Counted from the first letter of the stretch, positions 1 to 8,219 are shown. The stretch is DNA of 33,040 nt from Candidatus Nitrosopelagicus sp. (GCA_028345575.1 JAOMDR010000015.1:1-33040), one strand, 5' to 3'. A program made the numbers and translations. The notes: generated from the letters alone by a model not told the origin.

Positions 1-471
1 TTCAATTGCGGTGAGTAGTGCTAGTGTTGCTGGGTCTTTTGCTTCAACTTTGAATTTTGTTTTAACAATATCTGCCCATTTTAGATATTGTTTTGCATCA
101 TCATTTGCTACGGAAACTTCCATCATTACTATACCAAGTGTGTAAATTGATTTTTCTTGACATTGAATCCATAGTTTTGCTTGTTTGTTATCACCATCTT
201 GATAATTTTGTTTTGCTTTGTCATAACATTCCATGACTACTGCATGAGTATCAGGATCATGTGTTTTTGCAGTACTTGCAAATTCACTCATGTAAACTCC
301 GCGTGCTTCTGCTAGAAGTTTTAGTGATTCATCAGTAGTTTCTGCTTTGTATGCATTACCAAGAGTTGCTTTAATTTTACTCCACTCATCTCCGAGTGCT
401 GCTTCTGCATCTGCTACCATTGGAACTAATAGAAGTGCCATTAATGGTGCTAGTAAAATTAACTTGTTCAC
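1..471 (-). CDS. Exported alpha-helical protein, C-terminus cut by window edge
   Basis: The frame stays open from a GTG at 469-471 down to base 1, giving 157 codons with no stop. It begins with a short basic start and a hydrophobic stretch (residues 3-19, rich in Leu, Ala, Pro, Met) ending near A-D-A-E-A, which looks like a cleavable signal peptide. The rest is hydrophilic, helical in character, and has two Cys (near C-Y-D-K and W-I-Q-C). It is the third gene of a minus-strand set after an FTR1 iron permease and a HyuA-like protein. It resembles the helical extracytoplasmic part of that permease in composition, so an iron-related role is conceivable, but this is inference from position. No known family is recognised with confidence. 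The GTG start is chosen because it directly precedes the signal sequence. Confidence 0.6.
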   Translation of the reverse strand, partial: MNKLILLAPLMALLLVPMVADAEAALGDEWSKIKATLGNAYKAETTDESLKLLAEARGVYMSEFASTAKTHDPDTHAVVMECYDKAKQNYQDGDNKQAKLWIQCQEKSIYTLGIVMMEVSVANDDAKQYLKWADIVKTKFKVEAKDPATLALLTAIE

Positions 472-563
472 GAAAAATTCGTTATTGATTTCGTATATAA
501 TACTAAACCTGAATGCAGATTCTTATTCTAGAGTCTTAGAATTTACAACTTGCTTAAGAAGGA

Positions 564-2684
564 CTATTTTTTGGCTTCTACAATTACACATGCCTGAGAG
601 GACGGATTCAATTCTTTTTTGATTGCATCAATTATGTGAGACTTTGATGTAAGTCCCGAAAAATCAACTAACTTCAATTCATTTAGAAGATAAACTTGTG
701 GAGAAATATCAGAGTCAGATGATAGAGATTTGTTTAGTCCAGATGTGATTTGAGAAATATCACCATCTATTAGTTTTGCATTACTAAGATTGAGTTTTTC
801 CCGACCATACTTGTCAATGACAATTACAGGCTGTATAGTTTTTTTAATCATCAATTTTTTTGTTGTAATTTTCCCAGCAAATACAAAATAATGATCAGTT
901 TCAAATTCAAGATTAATTTTATCTTTAGGCATACCAGAAATTTCAAGTGCACGTTCCATTGCATCATCTTTTGAGAAAATATTTTTAGCTGTCATACCAT
1001 TATCTAATTCAACATTTCCAAATGCAGTTACACGTAACAACGATTTTTCTGGAATGTATACACTGTCAACAGAGATAGATTCTGGAGTTGATCCTTTTTC
1101 AATAAGTATGTCATGAATTTTTTTATGAAGTTTTGATATTTGTTCAGGATTTGGGTTTACAACAGTTTCTTCAAGTTGTTCTTGCATCATTGATGATGCA
1201 ACACCGATTGAAGAGATAACTTCAGCATAATCAGCTTTATCGTATTGTAATTGTAGTTGTTCTGCAACAAAAGGTGCAAGAACAGATGCACCACCACCAC
1301 CACCAATAAGTTTTACTTTTGATTTTTTAAGTTCAAACTCTTTTATGATTTTTGTAATTTCATTTGTGATATCAAATGAAGCATTTTGAAGTATAGATAA
1401 TGCAACTTGTGAGCCAGAGACCCCTAATTTTTTACCTAAAATTTCTAACGCAAGTTTTGCAGTTGCAGGATCAGAGTAAGAGTAATCACCTTCAGGTATT
1501 CTACCTAGTGCATTTGCAGCACAGGTATTTGTTATTGCATACGTTTCATTTTTACATTTTATGGCAACGTATTCTTCAATATCATTTGGTTTTGGTTTAA
1601 CAAAAATAATTTCACCAGTTGATAAATCATCCATTGGTGCATAACAAGAATATTTCAAACCAGCAATGTGGGCACTACGTGGTCCAACACCTGCAACAAT
1701 ATTTGATTTTACTTGCACCATACTTCCACCTGCAACTCCAAGTACGCGAACATCCATTGACCTAATGCAAGTAGGATGATTCTTTATTGTAACATAACGA
1801 ATCTCAGGTTTGCCATTTTTTATGATACAAATGTTGGTACTTGTTCCACCAACTTCAACAAAAATTCCGTTTGTGATTTTTAGATATAGTAATGCACCTG
1901 CAACACTTGCGGCAGGACCAGAAAGAACAGTCAAGATTGGCTTTGTACGAAATGTATCCATGCTTGTAACACCACCATCACCTTTCATTATCATTAATGG
2001 AGCAGTTACACCAGTTTCACGAATTGCTTCTTCTACAAAGTTACCTACCTGAACGGTTTTGGGTAATACGCTAGCATTGATTGCTGCAGTTAAGGTTCTA
2101 ATCTCGAGACCATAAATTCCAGATATTTCATGTGATGCGGTAGATGGGACTTGTTGTTTTGTAGCATGTTCCATGATAAATTCTTCATTTGAAGGATCAT
2201 CCACACCAAACGCCTCAGTTGCCACTATCACTTTAGCACCTTCATCTTTTAGCTCCTTAATTGCAGTTGATACTTCAGAATCTGTAATCAGATGAGACGT
2301 ATCAAGAAATCGATGAGACGATTTGATATCATTTTCATGGTTAATTTGTGCATCACGCAGGTTTGTACGTTTTATGACATCACTTTTTTCAGGACCGACC
2401 CCCATTGCGACAATTCCAACTTTAGCAGTATCAGATTCTAACAATGCATTAATTGCCTGAGTAGTACTGTGAGCTATAATTTCAATTTCATCTAATTCAA
2501 TATGAGATTCTTTTAACAAGTCTGATAACACAGAAACGATACCTGCAGATACTCCACGTTCGGCTGTATGTGTTGTTGGAATTGTGGAAGTGGATAAAAT
2601 TTCTCCAGATACAATATCTAACGCTATAGCTTTTGTAAATGTCCCGCCTACATCAATACCAATTCTAATTCGTCTTTTGCTCAT
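564..2684 (-). CDS. Hydantoinase/5-oxoprolinase family protein (HyuA-like)
   Basis: The 706-residue protein begins with the actin/ASKHA-type nucleotide-binding motif D-V-G-G-T-F-T (residues 11-17), the hallmark of the N-terminal domain of the HyuA/oxoprolinase family. Downstream are S-G-P-A-A-S-V-A-G-A and G-G-T-S-T-N-I, typical of the main hydantoinase_A domain, and a glycine run G-G-G-G-G-A. The length matches HyuA subunits (about 650-720 residues). The family catalyses ATP-dependent opening of cyclic amides such as 5-oxoproline or hydantoins, usually with a HyuB partner; no HyuB is visible here, so the substrate is unknown. Its ATG lies inside the end of the FTR1 gene (20-base overlap), implying translational coupling. 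The protein looks cytoplasmic, with no signal peptide or membrane segments. Confidence 0.88.
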   Translation of the reverse strand: MSKRRIRIGIDVGGTFTKAIALDIVSGEILSTSTIPTTHTAERGVSAGIVSVLSDLLKESHIELDEIEIIAHSTTQAINALLESDTAKVGIVAMGVGPEKSDVIKRTNLRDAQINHENDIKSSHRFLDTSHLITDSEVSTAIKELKDEGAKVIVATEAFGVDDPSNEEFIMEHATKQQVPSTASHEISGIYGLEIRTLTAAINASVLPKTVQVGNFVEEAIRETGVTAPLMIMKGDGGVTSMDTFRTKPILTVLSGPAASVAGALLYLKITNGIFVEVGGTSTNICIIKNGKPEIRYVTIKNHPTCIRSMDVRVLGVAGGSMVQVKSNIVAGVGPRSAHIAGLKYSCYAPMDDLSTGEIIFVKPKPNDIEEYVAIKCKNETYAITNTCAANALGRIPEGDYSYSDPATAKLALEILGKKLGVSGSQVALSILQNASFDITNEITKIIKEFELKKSKVKLIGGGGGASVLAPFVAEQLQLQYDKADYAEVISSIGVASSMMQEQLEETVVNPNPEQISKLHKKIHDILIEKGSTPESISVDSVYIPEKSLLRVTAFGNVELDNGMTAKNIFSKDDAMERALEISGMPKDKINLEFETDHYFVFAGKITTKKLMIKKTIQPVIVIDKYGREKLNLSNAKLIDGDISQITSGLNKSLSSDSDISPQVYLLNELKLVDFSGLTSKSHIIDAIKKELNPSSQACVIVEAKK

Positions 2685-4896
2685 TTACTTCAGCTCTCGA
2701 TTTTCTCATTGAAGCGAGGGCTTTTTGTCTCTTTGGTCTTAGGACAAGCACATAGAGAGATGCTACAAGATATACCGATAGCAAGACGATTTGGCCTACA
2801 GTTGTCTCAAGTGTTGGATAAATTCCAGTCATTGTTGCAACGTTGATGTCTAATCTTGGGATAGTGCCAAGCATGCTAGTGTATGAGATGTAATCTAATA
2901 CCTGGAACTCTCGTATTGCATTTCCTAAGAATGCAATTGACAAGTAAGCACCAATACCCATTGTTAATCCAAATAATGCACGTAGAGGTAGACGTTTTCC
3001 AAGTTTTCTAAATCCAAAGTATATTCCAAGTAATGAAACAATGCCTGTAATGAATCCTAATCCAACATACAGTTCCATGTATTTAGCAAAGGAAAACATC
3101 GCTTGATAGAACAGAACAGTTTCAAATCCTTCTCTGTAAACAGTGAAAAATGACAGCATTATGAACACGGACGTACCTCCAGCAGCAGATGCCTGGAAAA
3201 CTTTTGCCTTTACAAACTCCATCCATCGTTTGTGTTCAATCTTATTCAGTATCCAGAAGCTCACATAGAACAAAACCGCCGTTGCAGATAATGCAGCTAT
3301 CGCCTCAATTAATTCTCGGTTAGCACCCGAGATTTCTATAACATAAGATGCAACAACCCAAGTTACAGCTGTGGCACCGATTGCAAGTCCTACTCCATAA
3401 TGCACGTATTTTTTGAATTTATGATTTCGTGATGCTTCAAGATATGTAATTATGGCACCTAAAATCAAAACAGATTCCAATCCTTCTCTAAAGATTATAG
3501 CAAAAGATGAGATGAATGCAATCATTGGTGCAATTGTTCCGGTTCCAGAAACTAGACGTTCAGATTCATCTAGAGAACGTTCAAGGGAAATAATTGTAGT
3601 AGAAATGTCTTCGATTGGTGCACCATCGTTAATTTGATTTCTTAATGTTGCAAACTGATATTCAACTTCAAAAGTGAAATCAGGAGCAATTGCTCTTAAT
3701 GGAATTTCAACATATTCATAACTGTCCAGATATGCGGTTCTTGCGCTTGCGTATGCGGCTTGGGTGTCACCTAACTCATAAAAAATTTCGGTTGCCATCA
3801 ATTGTTCACGGATGAAATCAATTTCATCTCGAACTTCAGCTTTTTGACCTTCAGATGCAGAGCCCATTGGTTTTGTTTCTAGATTTGCTCGTGCTTCTGC
3901 AATTATTACGCCAGATGCTCTCAAATCTATAACTTTAGCTTCTGCAGTATCTAGTCTAGGAATAATTGAATCAACCAAAAACGATTTGATTACAGAGGGG
4001 TCTTCATAATTTTTGATCTTCGTACGTAATTCTTCACGCATGTCCCATTCTAATTGATATAATAATTCTGCATCTGCAATTTCAATCTCAGGTTCCAAAT
4101 ACTCAAAGTTCTCGAGGTATGCCTCAATTCCTAATTGCTCTGCCTTTTTGTAATCGCCATTATCCAATTCAACCATTAATTCAGAGTATAGTTCTTTTAT
4201 CACAACGTAGAAACTGCTACTGTCTTTTCCAATAGTTCCAACAACATCAGTTCCAAGCAAATCTCTTTGAACCCAGATATTAGTAGATGCAATTGATGCG
4301 TATGGATCTTTGTTTTTTACCATTTCAAACATGTCGTTGAAAAATGATTCTAATTCTACTTTTTGACGTTCTCCATAATCAGTTCCAGAATAAAATATCT
4401 GATTAGCTCTCTCCATGAATCCCACAGCTATTTGATAAGAAAATTCATCTTCGTTATTTTCAAAATTTTCATATTGTTCATCAACTATAATCAATAATGA
4501 AACTGTGATATTTGGATTGTATTCTACATCTTCTGGAATTGCTTCAAAAATTTCAATAATTCTTGTTAGTTCAGATGATACCGCAGATAGATTTTCAGAA
4601 TTAATCTGTCTGGTTTGAAGATCGAGTAATGATATGTGAACCTCATCTGCAAGAGATGCATCAACATTTCTTAATTTTTCTAAATTGTTTGAAAAGTGTG
4701 TTGAACCAAATTCTATGAATTTTTTAGTAGAGTCAAAGTCCTGATTTTCAAGACTTGTCAGAGCAAGATTTAGACTTGTTTCAGTAACTTCTGTAACAGA
4801 GTAATATCGTACCTTACTGTTATCAATAGAATACGCACTAGGAATTACAACCAATAACATTGCAATTGCTAGTATGGCAAAGATGGAATTCTTCAA
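2665..4896 (-). CDS. FTR1-family iron permease with large extracytoplasmic domain
   Basis: The 743-residue protein has a signal peptide (about residues 1-23), then some 430 mostly helical hydrophilic residues, then about seven membrane segments. The membrane part contains the two iron-binding motifs of FTR1/EfeU permeases: R-E-G-L-E near residue 470 and R-E-G-F-E near residue 587. These glutamates are known in the family to coordinate iron during import. The long N-terminal domain resembles the extracytoplasmic domains seen in some prokaryotic FTR1 proteins and probably presents iron to the pore. The start is a TTG; the frame is open further upstream but shows no better start, and the signal peptide begins right there. 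It is the first gene of the set with the HyuA-like protein. The short C-terminal tail is basic. Confidence 0.92.
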   Translation of the reverse strand: MKNSIFAILAIAMLLVVIPSAYSIDNSKVRYYSVTEVTETSLNLALTSLENQDFDSTKKFIEFGSTHFSNNLEKLRNVDASLADEVHISLLDLQTRQINSENLSAVSSELTRIIEIFEAIPEDVEYNPNITVSLLIIVDEQYENFENNEDEFSYQIAVGFMERANQIFYSGTDYGERQKVELESFFNDMFEMVKNKDPYASIASTNIWVQRDLLGTDVVGTIGKDSSSFYVVIKELYSELMVELDNGDYKKAEQLGIEAYLENFEYLEPEIEIADAELLYQLEWDMREELRTKIKNYEDPSVIKSFLVDSIIPRLDTAEAKVIDLRASGVIIAEARANLETKPMGSASEGQKAEVRDEIDFIREQLMATEIFYELGDTQAAYASARTAYLDSYEYVEIPLRAIAPDFTFEVEYQFATLRNQINDGAPIEDISTTIISLERSLDESERLVSGTGTIAPMIAFISSFAIIFREGLESVLILGAIITYLEASRNHKFKKYVHYGVGLAIGATAVTWVVASYVIEISGANRELIEAIAALSATAVLFYVSFWILNKIEHKRWMEFVKAKVFQASAAGGTSVFIMLSFFTVYREGFETVLFYQAMFSFAKYMELYVGLGFITGIVSLLGIYFGFRKLGKRLPLRALFGLTMGIGAYLSIAFLGNAIREFQVLDYISYTSMLGTIPRLDINVATMTGIYPTLETTVGQIVLLSVYLVASLYVLVLRPKRQKALASMRKSRAEVNEQKTN

Positions 4897-4937
4897 TACT
4901 TCATTCCTTTTGAAACCCTATTTTAGGAGAGGACTCA

Positions 4938-4953
4938 TTCTATCATCATAGAA
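4938..4953. promoter_or_regulatory. Short inverted repeat upstream of FTR1, possible operator
   Basis: TTCTAT at 4938-4943 and ATAGAA at 4948-4953 form a perfect 6-bp inverted repeat with a 4-base spacer, about 45 bases upstream of the FTR1 start. It could be a regulator site near the transcription start, given the TATA-like box near 4970-4980. In such AT-rich DNA a 6-bp repeat can occur by chance. Confidence 0.22.
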
Positions 4954-5182
4954 CAAGATAATCAGATAAGCTTTAAAACAAAAAAGGAAAAGGAAAAAAA
5001 TAATTTTCTCAAATTCCAGATAGTTAGATCATTTTACTTCATGATGTTAATGTGATTACAACTAGGGATTATGAGTTATTCCATAAAATTTTATTATTTT
5101 TAGAATTGTGTAAGTTCTACAATCTAAGAATTTAGAAGAAAAATTCCAAAAGTTGAGAATAACAATCTAAATTCAGAACTAG

Positions 5183-5190
5183 TTTTAATT
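5183..5190 (+). promoter_or_regulatory. TATA-like box preceding the structured RNA element
   Basis: TTTTAATT lies about 26 bases upstream of 5213, the normal archaeal TATA-to-start distance. Transcription would therefore begin at the foot of the long helix at 5214-5294. The transcript would either be a separate RNA or the 5' leader of the gene at 5367. Confidence 0.4.
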
Positions 5191-5212
5191 ATTGAGCAAG
5201 AACAATCTGTAT

Positions 5213-5294
5213 ATGCCGTTAGTGACAAGCATCGTATGCTTTGATCTAAAAACCAGAATACATGTCGTCAACTACTGGAATGTTGCTAACGGCG
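5213..5294 (+). ncRNA. Candidate structured RNA or cis-regulatory leader, three-way junction
   Basis: Bases 5214-5227 pair without interruption with 5281-5294: 14 pairs, three of them G-U, including the perfect 8-bp repeat GCCGTTAG/CTAACGGC. Directly against this helix is a hairpin AGCAT-CGT-ATGCT (5228-5240). A weaker stem CCAG/CTGG (5253-5256 with 5275-5278) could make a second arm, giving a three-way junction with an A-rich linker (5241-5252). The stretch is more GC-rich than its surroundings, as structured RNAs are in AT-rich genomes. A TATA-like box lies 26 bases upstream of the foot. It ends 72 bases before the ATG at 5367, so it may be a leader controlling that gene or an independent small RNA. 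It does not match the conserved cores of tRNA, TPP or purine riboswitches, or hammerhead ribozymes that I could check by eye. Confidence 0.45.
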
Positions 5295-5366
5295 CTTTCC
5301 ATCTTATTAGAACAAGGCTTTGAAAAGTACATCGAATTTTAATATCGTCATAGTGGTAATCACATA

Positions 5367-5678
5367 ATGGCAGACAAAAAACCATATGTTTTAGTTAGCG
5401 TCTTCAAAGAAGATGCAAAAGAACAAGATGTAGCACAAGCCGCAGGCAAAATTGCTACAATCATTGACGACTGGAATGCAAAAGGAAACATGATTTGGAG
5501 CGGATCATTTGATGATAATAAAACCGCAATGTCAGTAATTGAAGGAGACCAAGCTACAGCAGAAGGTTTCTTCAACACATACAATGACGCATGCAAATCA
5601 TTTCTTTCATCATACATGTATCAATGGGATGCAATGCCACTTTTGTCACTTTTAGGACAAAAGCAAGCAGCTCAATAA
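5367..5678 (+). CDS. Small conserved-looking protein, possible dimeric alpha/beta-barrel
   Basis: The 103-residue soluble protein starts with a beta-strand-like Y-V-L-V-S-V-F, followed by an amphipathic helix, then W-N-A-K-G-N-M-I-W-S-G-S-F and the acidic D-D-N-K-T-A-M-S-V-I-E-G-D, then a second helix with aromatic residues. This strand-helix-strand-strand-helix order suggests a ferredoxin-like or dimeric alpha/beta-barrel fold, as in DUF3303- or YCII-like proteins; that is inference from the pattern. There is one Cys (D-A-C-K-S). It stands alone downstream of the candidate structured RNA and is followed by a hairpin and T-tract terminator, so it is probably a single-gene unit with its own control. 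Function unknown. Confidence 0.8.
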   Translation: MADKKPYVLVSVFKEDAKEQDVAQAAGKIATIIDDWNAKGNMIWSGSFDDNKTAMSVIEGDQATAEGFFNTYNDACKSFLSSYMYQWDAMPLLSLLGQKQAAQ

Positions 5679-5679
5679 T

Positions 5680-5706
5680 TGTGAAAATTAATCACAGTAT
5701 TTTTTT
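5680..5706 (+). terminator. Hairpin plus T-tract terminator
   Basis: TGTGA (5680-5684) and TCACA (5692-5696) form a 5-bp stem with a 7-base loop, followed by seven T (5700-5706). It lies just after the stop of the gene ending at 5678 and touches the end of the opposing protease gene. Archaeal termination depends mainly on the T-tract, which is clear here. Confidence 0.5.
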
Positions 5707-7330
5707 AAATTATAATTATTCCTTGCTTTAATAGATAATCAATAGTTTTGAGAAATTCCTCATCAGACAATTTTTCATCAAACCACCATGTTACGATATC
5801 TACAAGCCAATTTGGAATGTGTGGTTGAGAATAATTTGAAAATTCATAACTTCCAATCAGTCCTTTGTTTTGCATGTATTCAAATGCATCAAGTAAAGAT
5901 TGATCAGTAGATTGACCATTTATCCACCAGCCAGCATTTGATTTAATCCAACCAGGAAGTGGAACAATTGAATCGGCGGCCACCATTTTACCATTAGCCT
6001 CAATTAATGATTTAGAAGTTTTGAGATTTTCTTGAATCTTAGGATAATCAGGGTTGATTTCATACACCTGCTCAAAATATGATAATGATTTCTCATAATT
6101 TTTTAACTCTATTAGTGCAAGACCAATTTTATTTAACGCGTTTAGATGTAGAGGTTCTTGGATTTTATCTACATTTTTCATGACTACTTTGTAATTTTTT
6201 ATGGCATCTCCATACAAACCCATTTCAAAAAATTGATCAGCAGTATTACTCACATGAACAATATTTAGATTTTCAGATTTTGGGGGCAATGGAATATCAG
6301 TTTGCTCTACATCGAATGTTATGTTTTTGCTTTGATCAATTTTATCAATGTATGCAAATTCAATTGAATATTTTCCTGGAAGTGATTTGTAATTAAAGTT
6401 CAGATATGTTTCAAAAAAGGCATCTCGAGTTGGTTTTACTTTTAAAACTTGAGTAGATAAATCAGGATTTGTAATTAATAAAAATACAGGATGTCCTGAC
6501 ATGTACACAGTATTATTTATCTGACCAGAAATGGTCATCAGTGAATCTTGATGACGAAATAACTTTATGTTATTTTTAGAGATTTCAGTGAATTCAAAAG
6601 GATATGTAGGATCCAATCCAGATATTGGATTTTCAATTATAATTTCACTAGGTCGTTGTTCAGAGAATGCATGAAAACCGTAACTTCCATAAATTAAACG
6701 GACTTTTTGTACATCAATATCAGTGATCTTTCTTAAATCAGGATTAATGTGTGCAGGAGCAAACATTATCGAAGGAGGAGATTCATCACGTGTTGCAACT
6801 TTTCGATTGTAATCATTGTCATCAGTGGTATAATGGCCAAGACCAAATGTATGACCCATTTCATGGATTATAGTTTTCAAAATACCATCCATCCATTTAT
6901 CACCATAAATTGATTCTTGATTTTCATAGTAGATGTAAATAGAATTTCTCATGAAAGCCCCCAGTGTTTTGCTAAGTAATGAACCAGAAAATTCAGGATC
7001 ATCTCTAAACAATATGATAATTGTACAATCATCAGTTACAGATTCATTCTTTCCAATTTTCTTAAATTTTAAATCCCAGAATTCCTTGTTTGTTATCTCA
7101 GAATTTTGTAAAGTTTCCTTCCAAGTATTAACAGCAAGTTCAGATTTAGCCAACATTTCATCCATTTCAGAGGATTCAATTTTGTCAGTTATTGATTCAA
7201 CAGCACAATATGTGGGAATTTCAGTTAGTCTTTGATTGATGGTCGGATAGGTGTATTCTAATGCGTATGCATAGCTAGAACCAACAGTAACGCAGACTAC
7301 AAAAATTAGTAATAATAATAAAATTTTCAT
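5705..7330 (-). CDS. Secreted metzincin-type metalloprotease with TPRs and C-terminal surface repeats
   Basis: The 541-residue protein has a signal peptide (residues 1-23). The zinc motif H-E-M-G-H-T-F-G-L-G-H (His156, Glu157, His160, His166) is the full metzincin signature, and S-I-M-F with Met189 is the expected Met-turn, so this is a matrixin-like catalytic domain. After a beta-rich middle region come TPR-like helices (about residues 355-445). The last 90 residues hold two degenerate copies of a repeat: P-G-W-I-K-S-N-A-G-W-W and P-N-W-L-V-D-I-V-T-W-W, each followed by an L-x-x-x-x-E/D-Y-x-x-x-x-G-L/I-I type helix. This repeat type is, to my knowledge, common in thaumarchaeal surface proteins. 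It is probably an extracellular endopeptidase held at the cell envelope. Its ATG directly abuts the stop of the upstream 55-residue gene. Confidence 0.85.
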   Translation of the reverse strand: MKILLLLLIFVVCVTVGSSYAYALEYTYPTINQRLTEIPTYCAVESITDKIESSEMDEMLAKSELAVNTWKETLQNSEITNKEFWDLKFKKIGKNESVTDDCTIIILFRDDPEFSGSLLSKTLGAFMRNSIYIYYENQESIYGDKWMDGILKTIIHEMGHTFGLGHYTTDDNDYNRKVATRDESPPSIMFAPAHINPDLRKITDIDVQKVRLIYGSYGFHAFSEQRPSEIIIENPISGLDPTYPFEFTEISKNNIKLFRHQDSLMTISGQINNTVYMSGHPVFLLITNPDLSTQVLKVKPTRDAFFETYLNFNYKSLPGKYSIEFAYIDKIDQSKNITFDVEQTDIPLPPKSENLNIVHVSNTADQFFEMGLYGDAIKNYKVVMKNVDKIQEPLHLNALNKIGLALIELKNYEKSLSYFEQVYEINPDYPKIQENLKTSKSLIEANGKMVAADSIVPLPGWIKSNAGWWINGQSTDQSLLDAFEYMQNKGLIGSYEFSNYSQPHIPNWLVDIVTWWFDEKLSDEEFLKTIDYLLKQGIIII

Positions 7331-7498
7331 TTAATCTATTACGTATCTTTTTGCACGTTTCACATGTTCTTCATCGAGATGCTTTGCCATCATAATTCCC
7401 AGCATGTAAGAACGTGCAGCCGCATCATCAGGATTTGCATCAAGAGCTTTTGCGTTAATTTCAAAACCATCCGCTGCAATTTTTTTAAAATCAGTCAT
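7331..7498 (-). CDS. Small hypothetical protein, 55 residues
   Basis: This is a soluble, helical small protein reading M-T-D-F-K-K-I-A-A-D-G-F-E and ending K-R-Y-V-I-D. Its middle (A-L-D-A-N-P-D-D-A-A-A-R-S-Y) resembles a single TPR-like helix pair. The ATG at 7498 is preferred; a TTG six codons upstream at 7516 would overlap the previous gene by 8 bases. The stop codon is directly followed by the ATG of the protease, so the two are almost surely co-translated. No family recognised. Confidence 0.65.
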   Translation of the reverse strand: MTDFKKIAADGFEINAKALDANPDDAAARSYMLGIMMAKHLDEEHVKRAKRYVID

Positions 7499-7508
7499 AT
7501 CATACAAT

Positions 7509-7715
7509 TTAATCAACTCGTTTTAAGATCTTTCGGTTTTTCAGATATGATATGAGAAGATAAATTCCACCCAGAATAAATCCAATACTTACAACAACGA
7601 CGGTTATAGTGGTAGAAGTTGGATAACTAGTTCCAGCATCATATGCAGAATACACACCAACAAATACAAAAAACATTCCTAAGACAAGATATGTTCTTTG
7701 ATAAAATAGATTCAT
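7509..7715 (-). CDS. Small membrane protein with two transmembrane segments
   Basis: The 68-residue protein has two clear hydrophobic segments (about residues 9-25 and 37-56) separated by a short Gly/Thr/Ser-rich loop, and a basic C-terminal tail (K-N-R-K-I-L-K-R). The basic tail suggests that both ends are in the cytoplasm. Its ATG follows directly after the stop of the DUF192 gene, so it belongs to the same operon. No function can be assigned from sequence. Confidence 0.75.
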   Translation of the reverse strand: MNLFYQRTYLVLGMFFVFVGVYSAYDAGTSYPTSTTITVVVVSIGFILGGIYLLISYLKNRKILKRVD

Positions 7716-8219
7716 CTAAATCGAGATTAACACTAATTGTGAGTTTTCATTTATAGAATGCGCATCTACGTATCCAGAGGTCATTTCAAGAACATACTGT
7801 GCATTATCAGCAGAAACACCATGTGATTTACAGCTCATTACTTCAACAGGAGTAATGCAGGGAGGAACATGTTTTTCAATTGCAACTACTGCACCGGTTT
7901 CATTAAACCAAATAATATCAAGATGGAACTGCATGTTTTTCATCCACATAGACCGATTCCCCGGTTCGTTGAATACAAACAACATTCCTTTATCATCAGC
8001 AAGAAAACTCTGGGTCTCCCACATCAAACCACGCATTCTACGCGGATCATTATCTGCAATGTATACCTGAATAATTTCATCATCTAACTGTACAACACCC
8101 ATTAAGAAATTTGAATTTGCGTCAAGTTGAACCTCAGAAGGGAGAGATATCATTCCTGCAACACCAACTATTACAGCAGCAACTCCAATTGGGATCAAAA
8201 CCTGAAGACGTGTTGGCAT
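7716..8219 (-). CDS. DUF192-family membrane-anchored protein
   Basis: The 167-residue protein has one N-terminal membrane anchor (about residues 7-24) and then an extracytoplasmic domain. The diagnostic DUF192 features are present: R-R-M-R-G-L-M-W, K-G-M-L-F-V-F, S-M-W-M-K-N-M, L-D-I-I-W-F, and the late A-Q-Y-V-L-E-M-T-S-G-Y. Two Cys (P-P-C-I and M-S-C-K) could form a disulfide outside the cell. DUF192 proteins are small beta-rich domains of unknown biochemical role, common in archaea and bacteria. It is the first gene of a head-to-tail set leading to the secreted protease. Confidence 0.88.
   Translation of the reverse strand: MPTRLQVLIPIGVAAVIVGVAGMISLPSEVQLDANSNFLMGVVQLDDEIIQVYIADNDPRRMRGLMWETQSFLADDKGMLFVFNEPGNRSMWMKNMQFHLDIIWFNETGAVVAIEKHVPPCITPVEVMSCKSHGVSADNAQYVLEMTSGYVDAHSINENSQLVLISI

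Larger units (their letters stand above)
4897..5366. other. 470-base intergenic region between divergent FTR1 and small-protein genes
   Basis: The left part (4897-5180) is very AT-rich, with A-runs around 4978-5003, and holds the FTR1 promoter region read leftward; a TTTTAAA-like box lies near 4970-4980. A small inverted repeat sits at 4938-4953. The right part is different: a TATA-like box at 5183-5190, then a visibly more GC-rich stretch (5213-5300) that forms a strong long-range helix, listed separately. No tRNA or clear protein gene is seen in it. Confidence 0.6.

Noticed and set aside
347-622. Plus-strand open frame at the left edge
   Set aside because: Antisense to the signal-peptide region of the exported protein and to the end of the HyuA-like gene; low-complexity composition.
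5214-5294. tRNA or hammerhead ribozyme in the structured region
   Set aside because: No 7-bp acceptor with T-loop TTCGA-type motif, and no CTGATGA/GAAA core.
5213-5323. 36-codon ATG frame across the structured region, and a second 26-codon frame at 5262-5342
   Set aside because: The two frames overlap in different phases and neither looks like a known protein; the long helix explains the region better. A leader peptide is not excluded.
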